Shown: positions 32,134-42,792, numbered from the stretch's first letter. The stretch: DNA of 64,000 bases from Pigmentiphaga sp. NML030171 (GCF_002188635.1 NZ_NINX01000033.1:186001-250000); one strand, 5' to 3'. Notes: a model not told the origin generated them from the letters alone. A program made the numbers and translations.

Positions 32134-32876
32134 CTCATCCCGGCACCCTCATCGTCACCGGCGGCAGCCGAGGCATCGGCGCGGCCGTCGTGCGGCTCGC
32201 CGCGGCCTCGGGCTACGACGTCTGCTTGACCTACCGCGAACAGGCCGACGCGGCCCGCGCTCTGGTCCAGGACATCCGGGCCATGGGGCGGCAGGCGTGC
32301 TGCGTCCAGGCCGATGTCGCGGACGAGGCGGCGCCCGGACTGGCCTTCGACGCGGCGGCCGCGCTGCCCCATCCGGTGACCGCTCTCGTGAACAACGCCG
32401 GCACGACCGGCCCCATCGGAGCGTTTTCCGCCGTCGAGACGTCGGTGTTGCGGCGCGTACTCGACGTCAACGTCCTTGGCACCATGCTGTTCAGCCGACA
32501 GGCCGTGCGGTACTGGGCGGGCAGGAGCATGGGCGGAAGCATCGTCAACATTTCCTCCGTCGCGGCCACGCTGGGCGCGCCTCACGAATACGTGCACTAT
32601 GCCGCGTCGAAGGCGGCGGTGGAGGGCTTCACGGCCGGGCTCGCGCGCGAGACGGCAGGCCTGGGCATACGGGTCAACGCCGTGTCCCCGGGTACCACGC
32701 TGACGGACATCCATGCGGCCGCGGGCGAACCGGACCGGCCTTCGCGCATCGCCGCCCGGGTGCCCATGGGAAGGGTGGCGCGGCCGGAGGAAATCGCCGA
32801 GGCGGTCGTCTGGCTGCTGTCTGAAAAGGCCGGCTACGTCTCCGGCGAGATCCTCAAGGTGGCCGGCGGCCTGTAG
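32130..32876 (+). CDS. Short-chain dehydrogenase/reductase
   Basis: 248 residues. Classical SDR motifs are present: the coenzyme motif TGGSRGIG, NNAG, the catalytic Ser in NISSVA and the Tyr-x-x-x-Lys in YAASKAAVEG. The end (YVSGEILKVAGGL) is the usual FabG-like C-terminus. It would use NAD(P)H to oxidise or reduce a hydroxy or oxo group. It is translationally coupled to the upstream MFS carrier. Its last 43 bp overlap the convergent hydrolase gene. Confidence 0.92.
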   Translation: MTHPGTLIVTGGSRGIGAAVVRLAAASGYDVCLTYREQADAARALVQDIRAMGRQACCVQADVADEAAPGLAFDAAAALPHPVTALVNNAGTTGPIGAFSAVETSVLRRVLDVNVLGTMLFSRQAVRYWAGRSMGGSIVNISSVAATLGAPHEYVHYAASKAAVEGFTAGLARETAGLGIRVNAVSPGTTLTDIHAAAGEPDRPSRIAARVPMGRVARPEEIAEAVVWLLSEKAGYVSGEILKVAGGL

Positions 32877-33823
32877 ACACCGACGGGCACAGGCCGTGCT
32901 GCGTGATCGCCGCCGGCGCGCAGCCACTCCAGGGCCAGCGGCCACAACAGGTCCTGGTAGTCGCTGTGGAAGAACGCGAAATGCCCGATCGCCTTGCTGC
33001 CCACGTCCTCGGGCGCGATGCGCAGGTGCGTGCGTTCGCTGCGCGTGAAGTAATCCAGGGTGCGCTCGATGGCCGCCACCGTGCCGAAGGGATCGTCGGT
33101 CAGGCTGATCGCCAGGATGCCGGCCCGCGCGGAGGCGGCAGGCAGCGCGGCGCCGCCGAAGGCCCGGCGGGCGCTGGGCCGGTCTTCGTAGCGTGGCGTG
33201 GGCGTGCTCCAGTCCAGCGCGACACCTGTGGGCGTATCTTCCAGCCAGCCCAGCCTGCGGCCGGGGAAATAGCCACATGCCCGGGCCAGCAGCGGCATGG
33301 CCAGATGCCACTTGGCCACCATGCGCCAGCGTACCGAGGCATCATAGTCCCGCCAGTACGCGAACTGGGCGCCCACGGTAACCATCCTGCCGATCCGCGA
33401 ACAGGACGCGGCCAGCGCGGGGGCCCAGCCGCCGAAGCTGTGCCCCACGAGATGGATATCGCGGCCCGGCCACATGGCCGCGGCATAGCCCAGCACGGCC
33501 TCGCAGTCCTTCGCGCCCCAGTCGGTCCAGCTTGCCTGGAAACCGCGCAGGCGGTCCGGACGCGACTCGCCTATGCCGCGGTAGTCGTAGGCGACGACGT
33601 CCATGCCGTTGTCATGCAGGTACTGGGCGAAGCGGAAGTAATAGCGGCACTTGACCGAGGTGGCCGCGTTGATGATCACCACCGGCCTCGTCACCGCGCC
33701 CACGTCGACCCCGCGCCAGACAAAGCCGCCCAACGGATAGCCGTCGGCGGCATGAATGACGACGGGCAGCGCGGCGGCGGGCCGGTCGAAGCCGGCGGGC
33801 GGGGGCTTGGGCAGGGCGCTCAT
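32834..33823 (-). CDS. Alpha/beta-hydrolase
   Basis: 329 residues. A YheT-like serine hydrolase fold shows VVIINAATSVKCRYY in the oxyanion region, the motif DYRGIGESRP, the nucleophile elbow GHSFGG and a C-terminal His in IGHFAFFHSDY. No signal peptide is evident. The C-terminal ~14 residues are encoded in the overlap with the convergent SDR gene. It is probably a free-standing gene, ending the minus-strand series with the amidase upstream (77 bp gap). Substrate unknown. Confidence 0.83.
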   Translation of the reverse strand: MSALPKPPPAGFDRPAAALPVVIHAADGYPLGGFVWRGVDVGAVTRPVVIINAATSVKCRYYFRFAQYLHDNGMDVVAYDYRGIGESRPDRLRGFQASWTDWGAKDCEAVLGYAAAMWPGRDIHLVGHSFGGWAPALAASCSRIGRMVTVGAQFAYWRDYDASVRWRMVAKWHLAMPLLARACGYFPGRRLGWLEDTPTGVALDWSTPTPRYEDRPSARRAFGGAALPAASARAGILAISLTDDPFGTVAAIERTLDYFTRSERTHLRIAPEDVGSKAIGHFAFFHSDYQDLLWPLALEWLRAGGDHAARPVPVGVYRPPATLRISPET

Positions 33824-33900
33824 GGTGGCTTTGGATCGAACAACGCCCTACGATACCCCGCTCGCCCGGACCGCACCAGCCCGCAAGGCGTGCGGTCCGC

Positions 33901-35169
33901 TCAATCCGCGGCGGCGCATCCTTCGGCGAACGCCGCCGCGGCCAGCAGCTCGAGATCGCGGCCAGGCGCGCCTATCAGTTGCGCCCCCAGCGGCAGACCC
34001 GCCGGCCCACGCCCCATCGGTAGGGACAAGGCGGGCAGGTGAAGGAAGGTCCACAGCCCGCCGTAGCGCGGCGAGCCGGTCTCCGTGCCGACCTCGGCTT
34101 CGCCGTCGGCCGCCGGATACAGCAGGACGTCGGCGTCGTCGAACAGGCTGGCGGCCTCCTGCTGCGCGGCGCGCATCGACTCCCGCAGTCCGGCATACCC
34201 GGCCATGGACAGGTCCGCCTCGGCCTCGACCCGCTGTTGCAGGCGCGGGCTGAGCCGATCGTGGTGCCACCGGCGTTCGTGCGCCAGCGAATGCCGCAAC
34301 TCGAACGCCGACAACCGTGCCTGGAGCGCGACGGCGGCTTCCAGTCCCGGCGGCAGATGCACGGTCCGCAGCCGGGCGCCCCCACGCTCGAGCCGACGGG
34401 CGAAAGCCAGCAGCGCCTCGACGGTTTCGGGCCGGGCGGCCGCCCACAGGCTCGATTCGCATACCGCGACCCGGGGCAACCCGGGCTCGCGCGCAGGCGC
34501 GGGGCCGAATACGGCATGTCGCGCATCGGCCACCGTCCTCGCCAACACGCCTATCGTGTCCAGGCTGGGGCTCGCGTGCTTGAGGCCGGACGTGTTGATC
34601 AAGCCGTAGGACGGCTTGTAGCCGACGACGCCGCAGTAGGCCGCGGGGCGGATGATCGACGCGCTGGTCTGGGTCCCGAATGCCAGCGGCACCATGCCGT
34701 CTGCCACGGCGGCGGCCGAACCGCTGGACGAGCCGCCCGGGGTGCGCGACGGATCCAGCGGATGGCGCGTGGCGCACGGTGTCAGCGTGGCGAACTCGCA
34801 GGTCTCGGTCTTGCCGAGCAGGATGCCGCCCGCCTGGCGGGCCGCCGCTATGCAGGCGGCATCGGCCGCCGGACGATGGCCGGCATAGATGGGCGAACCG
34901 TAGGCGGTTGGTAGATCGGCGGAATCCAGGATATCTTTGGCGGCGAACGGCAAGCCGCGCAGGGGCCCGGCCGCGGCGCCACGATCGGCCTGCCGGGCGT
35001 GGGCGATCGCCCGCTCCCGGTCGATGTGCGCGAACGCGCGCACCGTGGCCTCCCGCTCGTCGATGCGGTCCAGGCAGGCCCGCACCAGGGCCTCGCTGGT
35101 GAGACTGCCTTCCTCGATTGCCCGCAGGGCGGACAGCGCGCTAAGAAAATTGGGGGCTGGGGTCTTCAT
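33901..35169 (-). CDS. Amidase-signature family protein
   Basis: 422 residues. The triad positions are Lys78 (PFAAKDI), Ser147-149 (GGSSSGSAAA) and Ser171 (GTQTSASIIRP). It is shorter than the 465-residue amidase at 5432-6829 and clearly a different subgroup; the usual GG before the nucleophile Ser reads SA here. It hydrolyses an unknown amide in the cytoplasm. Divergent from a LysR regulator across a gap of at most 78 bp, which is the likely control region. Confidence 0.86.
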   Translation of the reverse strand: MKTPAPNFLSALSALRAIEEGSLTSEALVRACLDRIDEREATVRAFAHIDRERAIAHARQADRGAAAGPLRGLPFAAKDILDSADLPTAYGSPIYAGHRPAADAACIAAARQAGGILLGKTETCEFATLTPCATRHPLDPSRTPGGSSSGSAAAVADGMVPLAFGTQTSASIIRPAAYCGVVGYKPSYGLINTSGLKHASPSLDTIGVLARTVADARHAVFGPAPAREPGLPRVAVCESSLWAAARPETVEALLAFARRLERGGARLRTVHLPPGLEAAVALQARLSAFELRHSLAHERRWHHDRLSPRLQQRVEAEADLSMAGYAGLRESMRAAQQEAASLFDDADVLLYPAADGEAEVGTETGSPRYGGLWTFLHLPALSLPMGRGPAGLPLGAQLIGAPGRDLELLAAAAFAEGCAAAD

Positions 35170-35247
35170 GCCGGGTCAACCATGTCAATAGAACGAACGG
35201 CCTTCGGGGCCGCTCCATACATCGGGAAAAAAGTGCCACTGCTTTCC

Positions 35248-36147
35248 ATGCGCCTGCTCCACACGTTCTCGGTCGTCGCGGAAGAGCTGCATTTCGGCCG
35301 GGCCGCCGAGCGGCTCCACATGACCCAGCCGCCGCTCAGCCAGCAGATCCGCCAGCTGGAGCAGCTGATCGGAGCCGAGCTTTTCCATCGCACGACGCGC
35401 TCGGTCAGCCTGACGCCCGCCGGCCGCATCCTGCATGACCGCGCGAAAAAGATCCTGCAGGACGCCGAAGCGGCGGCGGACGCGGCCCGGCGCGCCGCCA
35501 GCGGATCGGCCGGCAGCGTCGCCGTCGGCTTCACCGCCAGCTCCATCTACCGCACGCTGCCGCGCCTGGTCTCGGCCTTCCGCCGCCAGTACCCCGAGGT
35601 CGAATTGCGGCTGGAGGAAATGCGGCCCGAGCCCATGCTCGATGCGCTGCACGCCGACAAGCTGGACGTCGCGCTGCTGCGGCCGCCGGAAAAGTCCCTC
35701 GCCGACCCGCGCCTGGCGCACAGCGTCATCGCGCGGGAGCGGCTGGTGCTGGCACTGCCCGCCGATCATGCCCTGGCGCATCTCGAACAAGTGCCGGTCA
35801 GCAACCTGGACGGGCTGCACCTGATTGGATTTTCTCCCGATCAGGCACCGTACTCGTATGAACTGTGCCAACGGCTCTTCCATGCGGCGCAAGTCGTGCC
35901 GCACGTGGTCCAGGCGAGCATCCTGCCGACCATGCTGGCGCTGGTCGAGGCGGGCATGGGCGCGGCGCTGGTGCCGGCCTCGGCCCAGGCTACCTGGAGC
36001 GGCGCCTTGCACTACCGGCCACTGGCGGACACGCAGGAAAACATCACCACGCTGTACGCGGTCCGCAGGCAGGACATGCGCAACCCGGCGGCCGAGAAAT
36101 TCGTCGACCTGGCCGCAATGCAGGGCGGCGTGCCGCGCGAACCGTAG
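35248..36147 (+). CDS. LysR-family transcriptional regulator
   Basis: 299 residues from the ATG at 35248 (MRLLHTFSVVAEELHFGRAAERLHM), where LysR homology begins. An in-frame ATG at 35182 would add 22 residues and leave only 12 bp to the divergent amidase, so I prefer the shorter form. Neither start has a clear SD. The DNA-binding domain (1-60) has MTQPPLSQQIRQLEQ; the effector domain follows with AVGFTASSIYRTLPRL. It resembles BenM/CatR-type regulators of aromatic catabolism and probably controls the divergent amidase. It ends 12 bp before the convergent Bug stop. Confidence 0.88.
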   Translation: MRLLHTFSVVAEELHFGRAAERLHMTQPPLSQQIRQLEQLIGAELFHRTTRSVSLTPAGRILHDRAKKILQDAEAAADAARRAASGSAGSVAVGFTASSIYRTLPRLVSAFRRQYPEVELRLEEMRPEPMLDALHADKLDVALLRPPEKSLADPRLAHSVIARERLVLALPADHALAHLEQVPVSNLDGLHLIGFSPDQAPYSYELCQRLFHAAQVVPHVVQASILPTMLALVEAGMGAALVPASAQATWSGALHYRPLADTQENITTLYAVRRQDMRNPAAEKFVDLAAMQGGVPREP

Positions 36148-36159
36148 CACGCGTCCGGC

Positions 36160-37143
36160 CTATTGGGCCGTGATCTTGGCGGCGCGGATCACCTTCTCCC
36201 ACTTGGTGTTCTCGTTGGCGATGAATTTGCCGAACGCCTCCGGCGAATCGCCCACCACGCGCGCGCCCATGTCCTCGAGCTTGCGCCGGATATCGGGTTG
36301 CCCCAGCACCTGGCGCACGGCACCGTTCAACTTTTCGACCACCGGCTGCGGCGTGCCTGCCGGCGCGACCAGCCCGTACCAGTTGGTGAACTCATAGCCC
36401 GGCACGCCGGCTTCGGCCACGGTGGGCGCGTCCGGCAGCAGCGGCGAGCGTTCGCTGCCCAGTATCGCCAGCGCGCGCAGCCGTCCGTCCCGCACGTAGG
36501 GCAGCGCCTGGAGCAGGCTGTCGAACGACGCCGACACCTGCCCGCCTATCAGGTCCGACAGGCTCTGCCCGCTACCCTTGTAGGGCACGTGCGTCAGCTT
36601 GGTACCAGCCAGGCTGTCGAACAACTCGCCGGCCAGGTGCGGTCCGCCGCCTATGCCCGACGACGAATAGGTCAGATGGCCGGGGCGCGCCTTGGCCAGG
36701 TCGATGAATTCGCGCAGAGTCTTGGCCGGCACCGACGGATGCACCAACAGCGCGAACTGCACTTCCACCACCTTGCTGACCGGCTTCAGGTCGCGCTGGA
36801 CGTCGACGCGCATCGAATACAGGTACGGATTGACCGCCAGGTTGCCCATCGTCGCCATCAGGGTGGTGTAGCCATCGGGCGCGGCCTTCGCCACGTTCTC
36901 GGTGCCGATCACGCCGCCTGCGCCGGCCCGGTTCTCGACCACGACCGATTGGCCCAGCAATTCGGCCATGCGGGGAGCCACCAGCCGGGCGACGATGTCC
37001 GTCCCGCCCGCCGGGGCGAATGCGACGACCATGCGGACCGGCTTGTCGGGATAGGTCTGCGCGCTGGCCGGACCGGCCGCGGCCGCCGCGGCCATGGCCC
37101 ACGCGGCGTGGCGGAAGGGGGAAGAAGAAAGGATCTTGCGCAT
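36160..37143 (-). CDS. Bug/TctC-family periplasmic solute receptor
   Basis: 327 residues from the ATG at 37143; a signal peptide ends around AAGPASAQ. Core motifs are MVVAFAPAGGTDIVAR, VVVENRAGAGGVIG, KAAPDGYTTLMA and LTHVPYKG. It follows the LysR gene at 37270-38193 on the same strand after 126 bp. It has no enzyme partner in the same operon, making it an orphan receptor. Its ligand and permease are not identifiable. Confidence 0.92.
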   Translation of the reverse strand: MRKILSSSPFRHAAWAMAAAAAAGPASAQTYPDKPVRMVVAFAPAGGTDIVARLVAPRMAELLGQSVVVENRAGAGGVIGTENVAKAAPDGYTTLMATMGNLAVNPYLYSMRVDVQRDLKPVSKVVEVQFALLVHPSVPAKTLREFIDLAKARPGHLTYSSSGIGGGPHLAGELFDSLAGTKLTHVPYKGSGQSLSDLIGGQVSASFDSLLQALPYVRDGRLRALAILGSERSPLLPDAPTVAEAGVPGYEFTNWYGLVAPAGTPQPVVEKLNGAVRQVLGQPDIRRKLEDMGARVVGDSPEAFGKFIANENTKWEKVIRAAKITAQ

Positions 37144-37269
37144 GGCGTGCTGTCCTGGACGGAATAATGAGACCGGGAAACAGCCGTTCCCGGAGCGACG
37201 CCGCACTCTAGCCCTGGCCGGCGGCACCGTCCAATTCGAAAACACGCATCGATTGAGTCGCTCCGGCAC

Positions 37270-38193
37270 TCAATCGGCGCGGCGCGCCACGGTCAGCCCG
37301 GAGGTCTTGTCGTAGACGATCTGCCGCAGCCAGCGGTACGCCGGTTCGGCATGCAGGCGCTCGTGCCAGTACTGGTGTATCTGGAAATTGGCCAGTTCCA
37401 GCGGCGGCGTGAAGATCCTCACGTCCAGCAGCCGCGAGAACAGCGTGCCCAGGTCCTCGGGCACGGTCGCGATCAGGTCGGCCTGCGCCACCAGGAAGGG
37501 CAGGGCCGAGAAGCGCGGCACGTGCAGGATGACGTCGCGCGTCAGGCCCCGCTCGGCCAGAGCCTGTTCCATGGCGTAGTACTGCGAGCCGCTGTTCACG
37601 TACATGGCATGGCGGCAACGCAGGAATTGCTCCAGCGACAGCGAGTCCCGAATCTCGGGATGATGGCCGGCGACCATGCAGACGTAGCGCGTGGTGCGCA
37701 GGTTCTGCTGGCGCGCCCAGTTGGGCATGCCCAGGAAGTAGCCGATGGCCAGGTCGATGTTGCCGCTGTCCAGGGCGTCGACCACCTCGTCGGGACGCAG
37801 GTCCACGATGGTCAGGCGCGCGTGGGGCGCGTGCTTGCGCAGATGCGCGAGCACCTGGGGCATCGCGACGATCATGCCGACGTCGTTGATGTAGACGCGG
37901 AAATTGATGGTGGTGCTGGCGGGCGTGAATTCCGACGAAAGGTCCACCCCCTTGAGCACTTCCAGCACCTGCGCGATCTTGGGCGCGATGCCGTCCGAGA
38001 ACGGCGTGGGCCGCATGCCGCGCGAGGTGCGCACGAACAGCGGATTGTCGAAATGGGCGCGCAGGCGCTTGAGCGCGGCGCTGACCGCCGGCTGGGTGAG
38101 ATTGAGTTCGTCGGCCGCGGCCGACAGGCGCTGGTGCCGGTAGATGGCGTCGAAGCACAGCAGCAGATTCAGGTCGAAGCGCAGCAGGTCCAT
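37270..38193 (-). CDS. LysR-family transcriptional regulator, NodD-like subgroup
   Basis: 307 residues beginning MDLLRFDLNLLLCFDAIYRHQRLSAAADELNLTQPAVSAALKRLRAHF, the NodD/NahR/LinR-type branch. The effector domain follows (TTINFRVYINDVGMIVAMPQVL). It is divergent from the FMN reductase / ABC importer operon with 130 bp between starts. The palindrome at 38203-38221 plus a third half-site at 38247-38255 fits LysR-type regulation of that operon. Confidence 0.9.
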   Translation of the reverse strand: MDLLRFDLNLLLCFDAIYRHQRLSAAADELNLTQPAVSAALKRLRAHFDNPLFVRTSRGMRPTPFSDGIAPKIAQVLEVLKGVDLSSEFTPASTTINFRVYINDVGMIVAMPQVLAHLRKHAPHARLTIVDLRPDEVVDALDSGNIDLAIGYFLGMPNWARQQNLRTTRYVCMVAGHHPEIRDSLSLEQFLRCRHAMYVNSGSQYYAMEQALAERGLTRDVILHVPRFSALPFLVAQADLIATVPEDLGTLFSRLLDVRIFTPPLELANFQIHQYWHERLHAEPAYRWLRQIVYDKTSGLTVARRAD

Positions 38194-38202
38194 GCCGGAG
38201 TG

Positions 38203-38221
38203 ATATCAACGCCGTTGATAT
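38203..38221. promoter_or_regulatory. LysR-type operator with third half-site
   Basis: ATATCAAC and GTTGATAT flank GCC in the divergent gap, 9 bp from the LysR start. A third TTGATATCG lies at 38247-38255. The arrangement resembles recognition plus activation sites of LysR promoters. Binding by the protein encoded at 37270-38193 is inferred. Confidence 0.65.
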
Positions 38222-38323
38222 TGAAGATAAACCATTTTGCTAGGAATTGATATCGCTCGGTCATAGACTGGCTTCGCCATCACGAAAACAGGCGCCCACG
38301 AAGGCGCCACGGGAGACAGACGC

Positions 38324-38929
38324 TTGGACGCTCATACGACGCCTGGCGCGCATCAGGCCGGCCGCCTCCAGATCCTGGGGATATGCGGCAGCCTGCGGCG
38401 CCGTTCCTACAACCGCATGGCGCTGCTCGCCGCGCACGACCTGATGCCGGTCGAGTTGTCGCTGGAACTGGCCGAACTCGACGGCATTCCCATCTACAAC
38501 GGCGACATGGAGGCCGAAGGCATTCCCGGGCCGGTGCGGCAACTGGCCGATCGCCTGCGCGCCGCGGACGGACTGCTCATCGCCAGTCCCGAATACAACT
38601 TCTCGGTCAGCGGCGCGCTCAAGAACGCCATCGACTGGCTCTCGCGGCTGGATCCCCAGCCCTTCCGCCACAAGCCGGTGGCCCTGCTGTCCGCCACCCA
38701 GGGGCCGGTGGGAGGGGCGCGCAACCAGTACGACCTGCGCAAGATCCTCGGCTGCCTGGAGGCGCAGGTGCTGCTGCGGCCCGAGGTATTCATCGGTTCC
38801 TGCCACACCAAGTTCGACGCCAAGGGCCGGCTGGCCGACGAAGCCACGCGCAAGGTGCTGGGCGACCAGATGACGGCCTTCGCCCATTGGGTCCGGCGCC
38901 TGCGCGCGCTGGACCAGGCGCGCGCCTAG
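38324..38929 (+). CDS. NADPH-dependent FMN reductase family protein
   Basis: 201 residues from a TTG at 38324, chosen because GGGAG lies eight bases upstream and homology (LQILGICGSLRRRSYNRMAL) starts soon after. The flavodoxin-like fold shows the FMN phosphate loop and SPEYNFSVSGALKNAIDWLSR. It reduces FMN or quinones using NAD(P)H in the cytoplasm. It is the first gene of the importer operon, 19 bp before the binding protein. It could supply reduced flavin to an oxygenase or act directly on the imported compound. Confidence 0.9.
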   Translation: MDAHTTPGAHQAGRLQILGICGSLRRRSYNRMALLAAHDLMPVELSLELAELDGIPIYNGDMEAEGIPGPVRQLADRLRAADGLLIASPEYNFSVSGALKNAIDWLSRLDPQPFRHKPVALLSATQGPVGGARNQYDLRKILGCLEAQVLLRPEVFIGSCHTKFDAKGRLADEATRKVLGDQMTAFAHWVRRLRALDQARA

Positions 38930-38948
38930 AACAACAGGAGGAGACACC

Positions 38949-40118
38949 ATGAAAATCGCATCCCCCCGGTCCGGCCGCATGGCCGGATTCGCCCTGTGCG
39001 CGGCCCTGGCCGCCGCCGCCCTGGCCATGGCCCCCGCCATGGCCCAGCCCATCAAGATAGGCATCATCACCGACAAGGTCGGTCCCGCCAAGCCCTATGC
39101 CGAACCGGTAACGGCCGGCGCCGTCTTCGCCGCCAAGGAGCTCAACGCCAAGGGCGGCATCCTGGGCCGCCAGGTCGAGCTGCTGATCGAGGACGACCAG
39201 GCCCGACCCGACATCTCGGCCACGGCCGCGCGCAAGCTGGTGGAGGCCGGCGCCACCTTCATCCTGTCGCTGTCGCTGACACCGTCGACCCAGCAGGTGC
39301 AGACCGTCACGCTGGAAACCAAGACGCCGCAGCTCACGCCGTCCAACAGCGGCGACACCCTGACCACGCAGATCGACAATCCCTATTTCTGGCAGACCGG
39401 CCCCCTGGGCTCGACCCAGATCGCCACCCTGCTGGCCTACGCCGCCAACCGCAACTTCAAGCGCGTGGCGCTGGTGGGGGAAAACTCCGACCTGGGCCAG
39501 CTGACCAACCGCTCGTTCAAGGCCGGACTGGAGAAATCCGGCGCGCAGATCGTGGCCGAGGAAGTGGTCCCGCGCGGCTCGACCACCGCCGACCCGCAGA
39601 TGCAGAAGGTGCGCGCGGCCAAGCCGGACGCCATCTTCCTGACCGGCGTCACCACGCCCGAGAACGTGCTCATCCTGCGTTCATACCGCCAGCTCGGCCT
39701 GAAGATGCCGGTGCTGGGCAATTTCAACCTGTCGGTACCGCAGACCGCGGTGGTGGCCAAGGGACTGCTGGACGGCGTGGTGTTCGTCGACGCCTTCGAC
39801 CCGGCCAAGCCGGAAGCGCGCCGCTTCATCGAGGCCTACAAGAAAGAGAACGGCGTCGAGCCCTACAACCTGAACGGCTACGGCTACGACGGGCTGATGC
39901 TGGTGGCCGACGCCATCAAGCGCGCCGGCGGCACCGACAAGGAAAAGGTGCGCGCGGCCATGCAAGCCACGCAGGGCTACGTGGGCGTGCTGGGCGCGGT
40001 GGGGTCTTCCTATGGGTTCTCCGGGGGCAAGCGCACGGGCTTCGACCGCAACGGCATGGTGGTGCGGGTGTACGAGGGCGACAAGCAGGGCAAGGTCGTC
40101 TTCTCGGGCGCGCAGTGA
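38949..40118 (+). CDS. Branched-chain-amino-acid-type ABC transporter substrate-binding protein
   Basis: 389 residues with AGGAGGA just before the ATG. A signal peptide ends near PAMAQP. The Leu/Ile/Val-binding type I fold shows IKIGIITDKVGPAKPYAEPVTAGAVFAAKELNAKGG, IEDDQARPDISATAARKLVE and GYGYDGLMLVADAIKRAGG. In aromatic-degrading bacteria, such proteins often carry aromatic or dicarboxylic acids rather than amino acids. It delivers ligand to the LivHMGF-type complex encoded downstream. Confidence 0.92.
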   Translation: MKIASPRSGRMAGFALCAALAAAALAMAPAMAQPIKIGIITDKVGPAKPYAEPVTAGAVFAAKELNAKGGILGRQVELLIEDDQARPDISATAARKLVEAGATFILSLSLTPSTQQVQTVTLETKTPQLTPSNSGDTLTTQIDNPYFWQTGPLGSTQIATLLAYAANRNFKRVALVGENSDLGQLTNRSFKAGLEKSGAQIVAEEVVPRGSTTADPQMQKVRAAKPDAIFLTGVTTPENVLILRSYRQLGLKMPVLGNFNLSVPQTAVVAKGLLDGVVFVDAFDPAKPEARRFIEAYKKENGVEPYNLNGYGYDGLMLVADAIKRAGGTDKEKVRAAMQATQGYVGVLGAVGSSYGFSGGKRTGFDRNGMVVRVYEGDKQGKVVFSGAQ

Positions 40119-40136
40119 CGCGGGTGCAGGGGCCTC

Positions 40137-41021
40137 ATGACCGATCTACTCGAACTTCTCGTCAGCGCCGCCGCCAGCGGCTGTATCTACGGACTGGTGG
40201 CGCTGGCCTACCTGCTGATCACGCGCCCGACCGGCATCATCAACTTCGGCGTGGGTGAATGGGCCATGGTGGCGGCCTTCGGCGCCTATGTGGCGCTGTC
40301 CCGCGTGGAGCTGCCCTATGCCGTGTCGATTGCGCTGGTGGCCGCGCTGATGGTGGCCGTGGGCTGGCTGACCGAACGGCTGGCCGTGCGGCCGCTGGTG
40401 GTCAAGGGCGCGCCGCCGCTGGCGCCCGTGCTCGCGCTGCTGGGCATGCTGGTGGTGTTCCGCGAAGTGGTATCGCTGGGCTTCGGCCCCGATCCGCAAC
40501 CCGTGCCGCCGGCCTTCGGCTTCGGCCGGCTGGAACTCGGGTTGCTTGCCGGCTCGTACCAGAGCTTCTTCATCATCGCGGTGGCCCTGGCGGTGTTCGG
40601 GGGCGCCTGGTACTTCTTCGAACGTACCCTGACCGGCCGGTCGTTCGAGGCGGTCGCGCTGGACCGCCGCGCCGCCGCGCTGATGGGCATCAACCTGTCG
40701 CGCGTGACGGCCCTGTCCTTCTCGGCCGGGGCGGTGGTGGCCGGACTGGCCGGCGTGCTGGTGGCGCCCAACGTCTCGGCCCACTACCTGATGGGCATGC
40801 CGCTGGCCATACAGGGCTTCACCGCGCTGGTCATAGGCGGGGCGACACGGGTCGAGGGCGCCCTGCTGGGCGGCCTGATCCTGGCCTTCGCCGAGCAGTT
40901 CACGGTGCGCTACGCGCCGGTGCCGCCGGGCCTTGCCATGGGCGTGCCGCTGGTGCTGCTGATCGCCTTCCTGCTGGTGCGCCCGGCGGGCCTGCTGCGT
41001 CCCCGGGAGGCCCGCGCATGA
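40137..41021 (+). CDS. livH: ABC transporter permease, LivH type
   Basis: 294 residues with about eight hydrophobic segments. Typical LivH stretches are LVALAYLLITRPTGIINFGVGEWAMV near the start and MALIGGATRVEGALLGGL-like sequence (VIGGATRVEGALLGGLILAFAEQ) near the end. It forms the inner-membrane channel with LivM. Its stop overlaps the livM start (ATGA). Substrate specificity is set by the binding protein; the liv name denotes family only. Confidence 0.92.
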   Translation: MTDLLELLVSAAASGCIYGLVALAYLLITRPTGIINFGVGEWAMVAAFGAYVALSRVELPYAVSIALVAALMVAVGWLTERLAVRPLVVKGAPPLAPVLALLGMLVVFREVVSLGFGPDPQPVPPAFGFGRLELGLLAGSYQSFFIIAVALAVFGGAWYFFERTLTGRSFEAVALDRRAAALMGINLSRVTALSFSAGAVVAGLAGVLVAPNVSAHYLMGMPLAIQGFTALVIGGATRVEGALLGGLILAFAEQFTVRYAPVPPGLAMGVPLVLLIAFLLVRPAGLLRPREARA

Positions 41022-42009
41022 AGTCCTTTCTTTCCTACGCCGTGGCGGCCGTGGTGCTGTCGGCCATCGCCTTCGCGCTGGGGGCCTACCAGACCGACAT
41101 CTACCGCAAGATGCTGCTGTGGATCGCGCTGGCCATCAGCTACAACTTCCTGTTCGGCATCTCGGGCCAGATCGCCTTCTCCCACTTCAGCTTCTATGGC
41201 ATCGGCGCCTACACCATCGTCATCCTCGTCACGCAGGCGGGCCTGTCCCTGCCGCTGGCGGTGCTGGCCACGGTGGCGGTCTGCGTGGCGCTGGCGCTGG
41301 TGGTGGCCATACCCGCCACCCGCCTCGAAGGCTTCTACCTGGCCCTGGCCACGCTGGCCTTCGCCCAGCTCTTCATCGTCGTGCTGAACGAGGGCGGCGC
41401 GATCACCGGCGGCACCGGCGGGCTCGCCAGCTACCGGCTGCCGGACATCTTCGGCGTGCATGTCACGGGCCCCTGGTACACGGTGGTGATCGTGGTGCTG
41501 ATGCTGGCGACCATGGCCATCATCGGCCGGCTGGACCGTTCATGGTTCGGCCGCGCCTGCCGCGCGGTGCGCGACAACCCCGAAGCCGCCGCGGCCATGG
41601 GCGTGGACGTGCGGCGCACCAAGGTCATCGCCTATGCCGTCACCAGCGCGCTGGCGGGCGTGGCCGGCATGGTCTACGCCTTCGTCGACAACACCGTGAA
41701 CCCGCACATCTTCGGTCTGGAGAACGCCTTCCTGCTGCTGTTCATGGTGATCGTCGGCGGCAGCGGCCGCATGGCGGGCGCCATCCTGGGCGCGGTGCTG
41801 CTCTACCTGATGCCGCTGGTGCTCTCGCCCATCATCGGGCACCACCATGCCCTGGTGTTCGGCGTGTTCATGGTACTGGCGGTGCTGTTCCAGCCGCGTG
41901 GCCTGATCGGGCTGTGGGACCGGCTGCAAGCCCGTCGCCACCCGTCTCCCTCGGCCCTGCCTCGCGTGCCGGCGGTCGAGCCCAAGGCAGTGAAACGGGA
42001 GGGCCTGGC

Positions 42010-42013
<4 letters not shown>
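41018..42013 (+). CDS. livM: ABC transporter permease, LivM type
   Basis: 331 residues. Hydrophobic segments alternate with the conserved cytoplasmic loop SWFGRACRAVRDNPEAAAAMGVDVRRTKVIAYAVTSALAGVAG, the docking element for the ATPases. The N-terminal region ISYNFLFGISGQIAFSHFSFYGIGAYT is characteristic. It pairs with LivH in the inner membrane. It is translationally coupled at both ends: it overlaps livH by 4 bp, and its stop overlaps the livG ATG. Confidence 0.93.

Positions 42014-42784
<771 letters not shown>

Positions 42785-42792
<8 letters not shown>

Noticed and set aside
30987-32876. Apparent 629-codon fusion upstream of the SDR
   Set aside because: The first two thirds is an out-of-frame translation of the MFS gene. 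The SDR starts at 32130 with an ATGA overlap.
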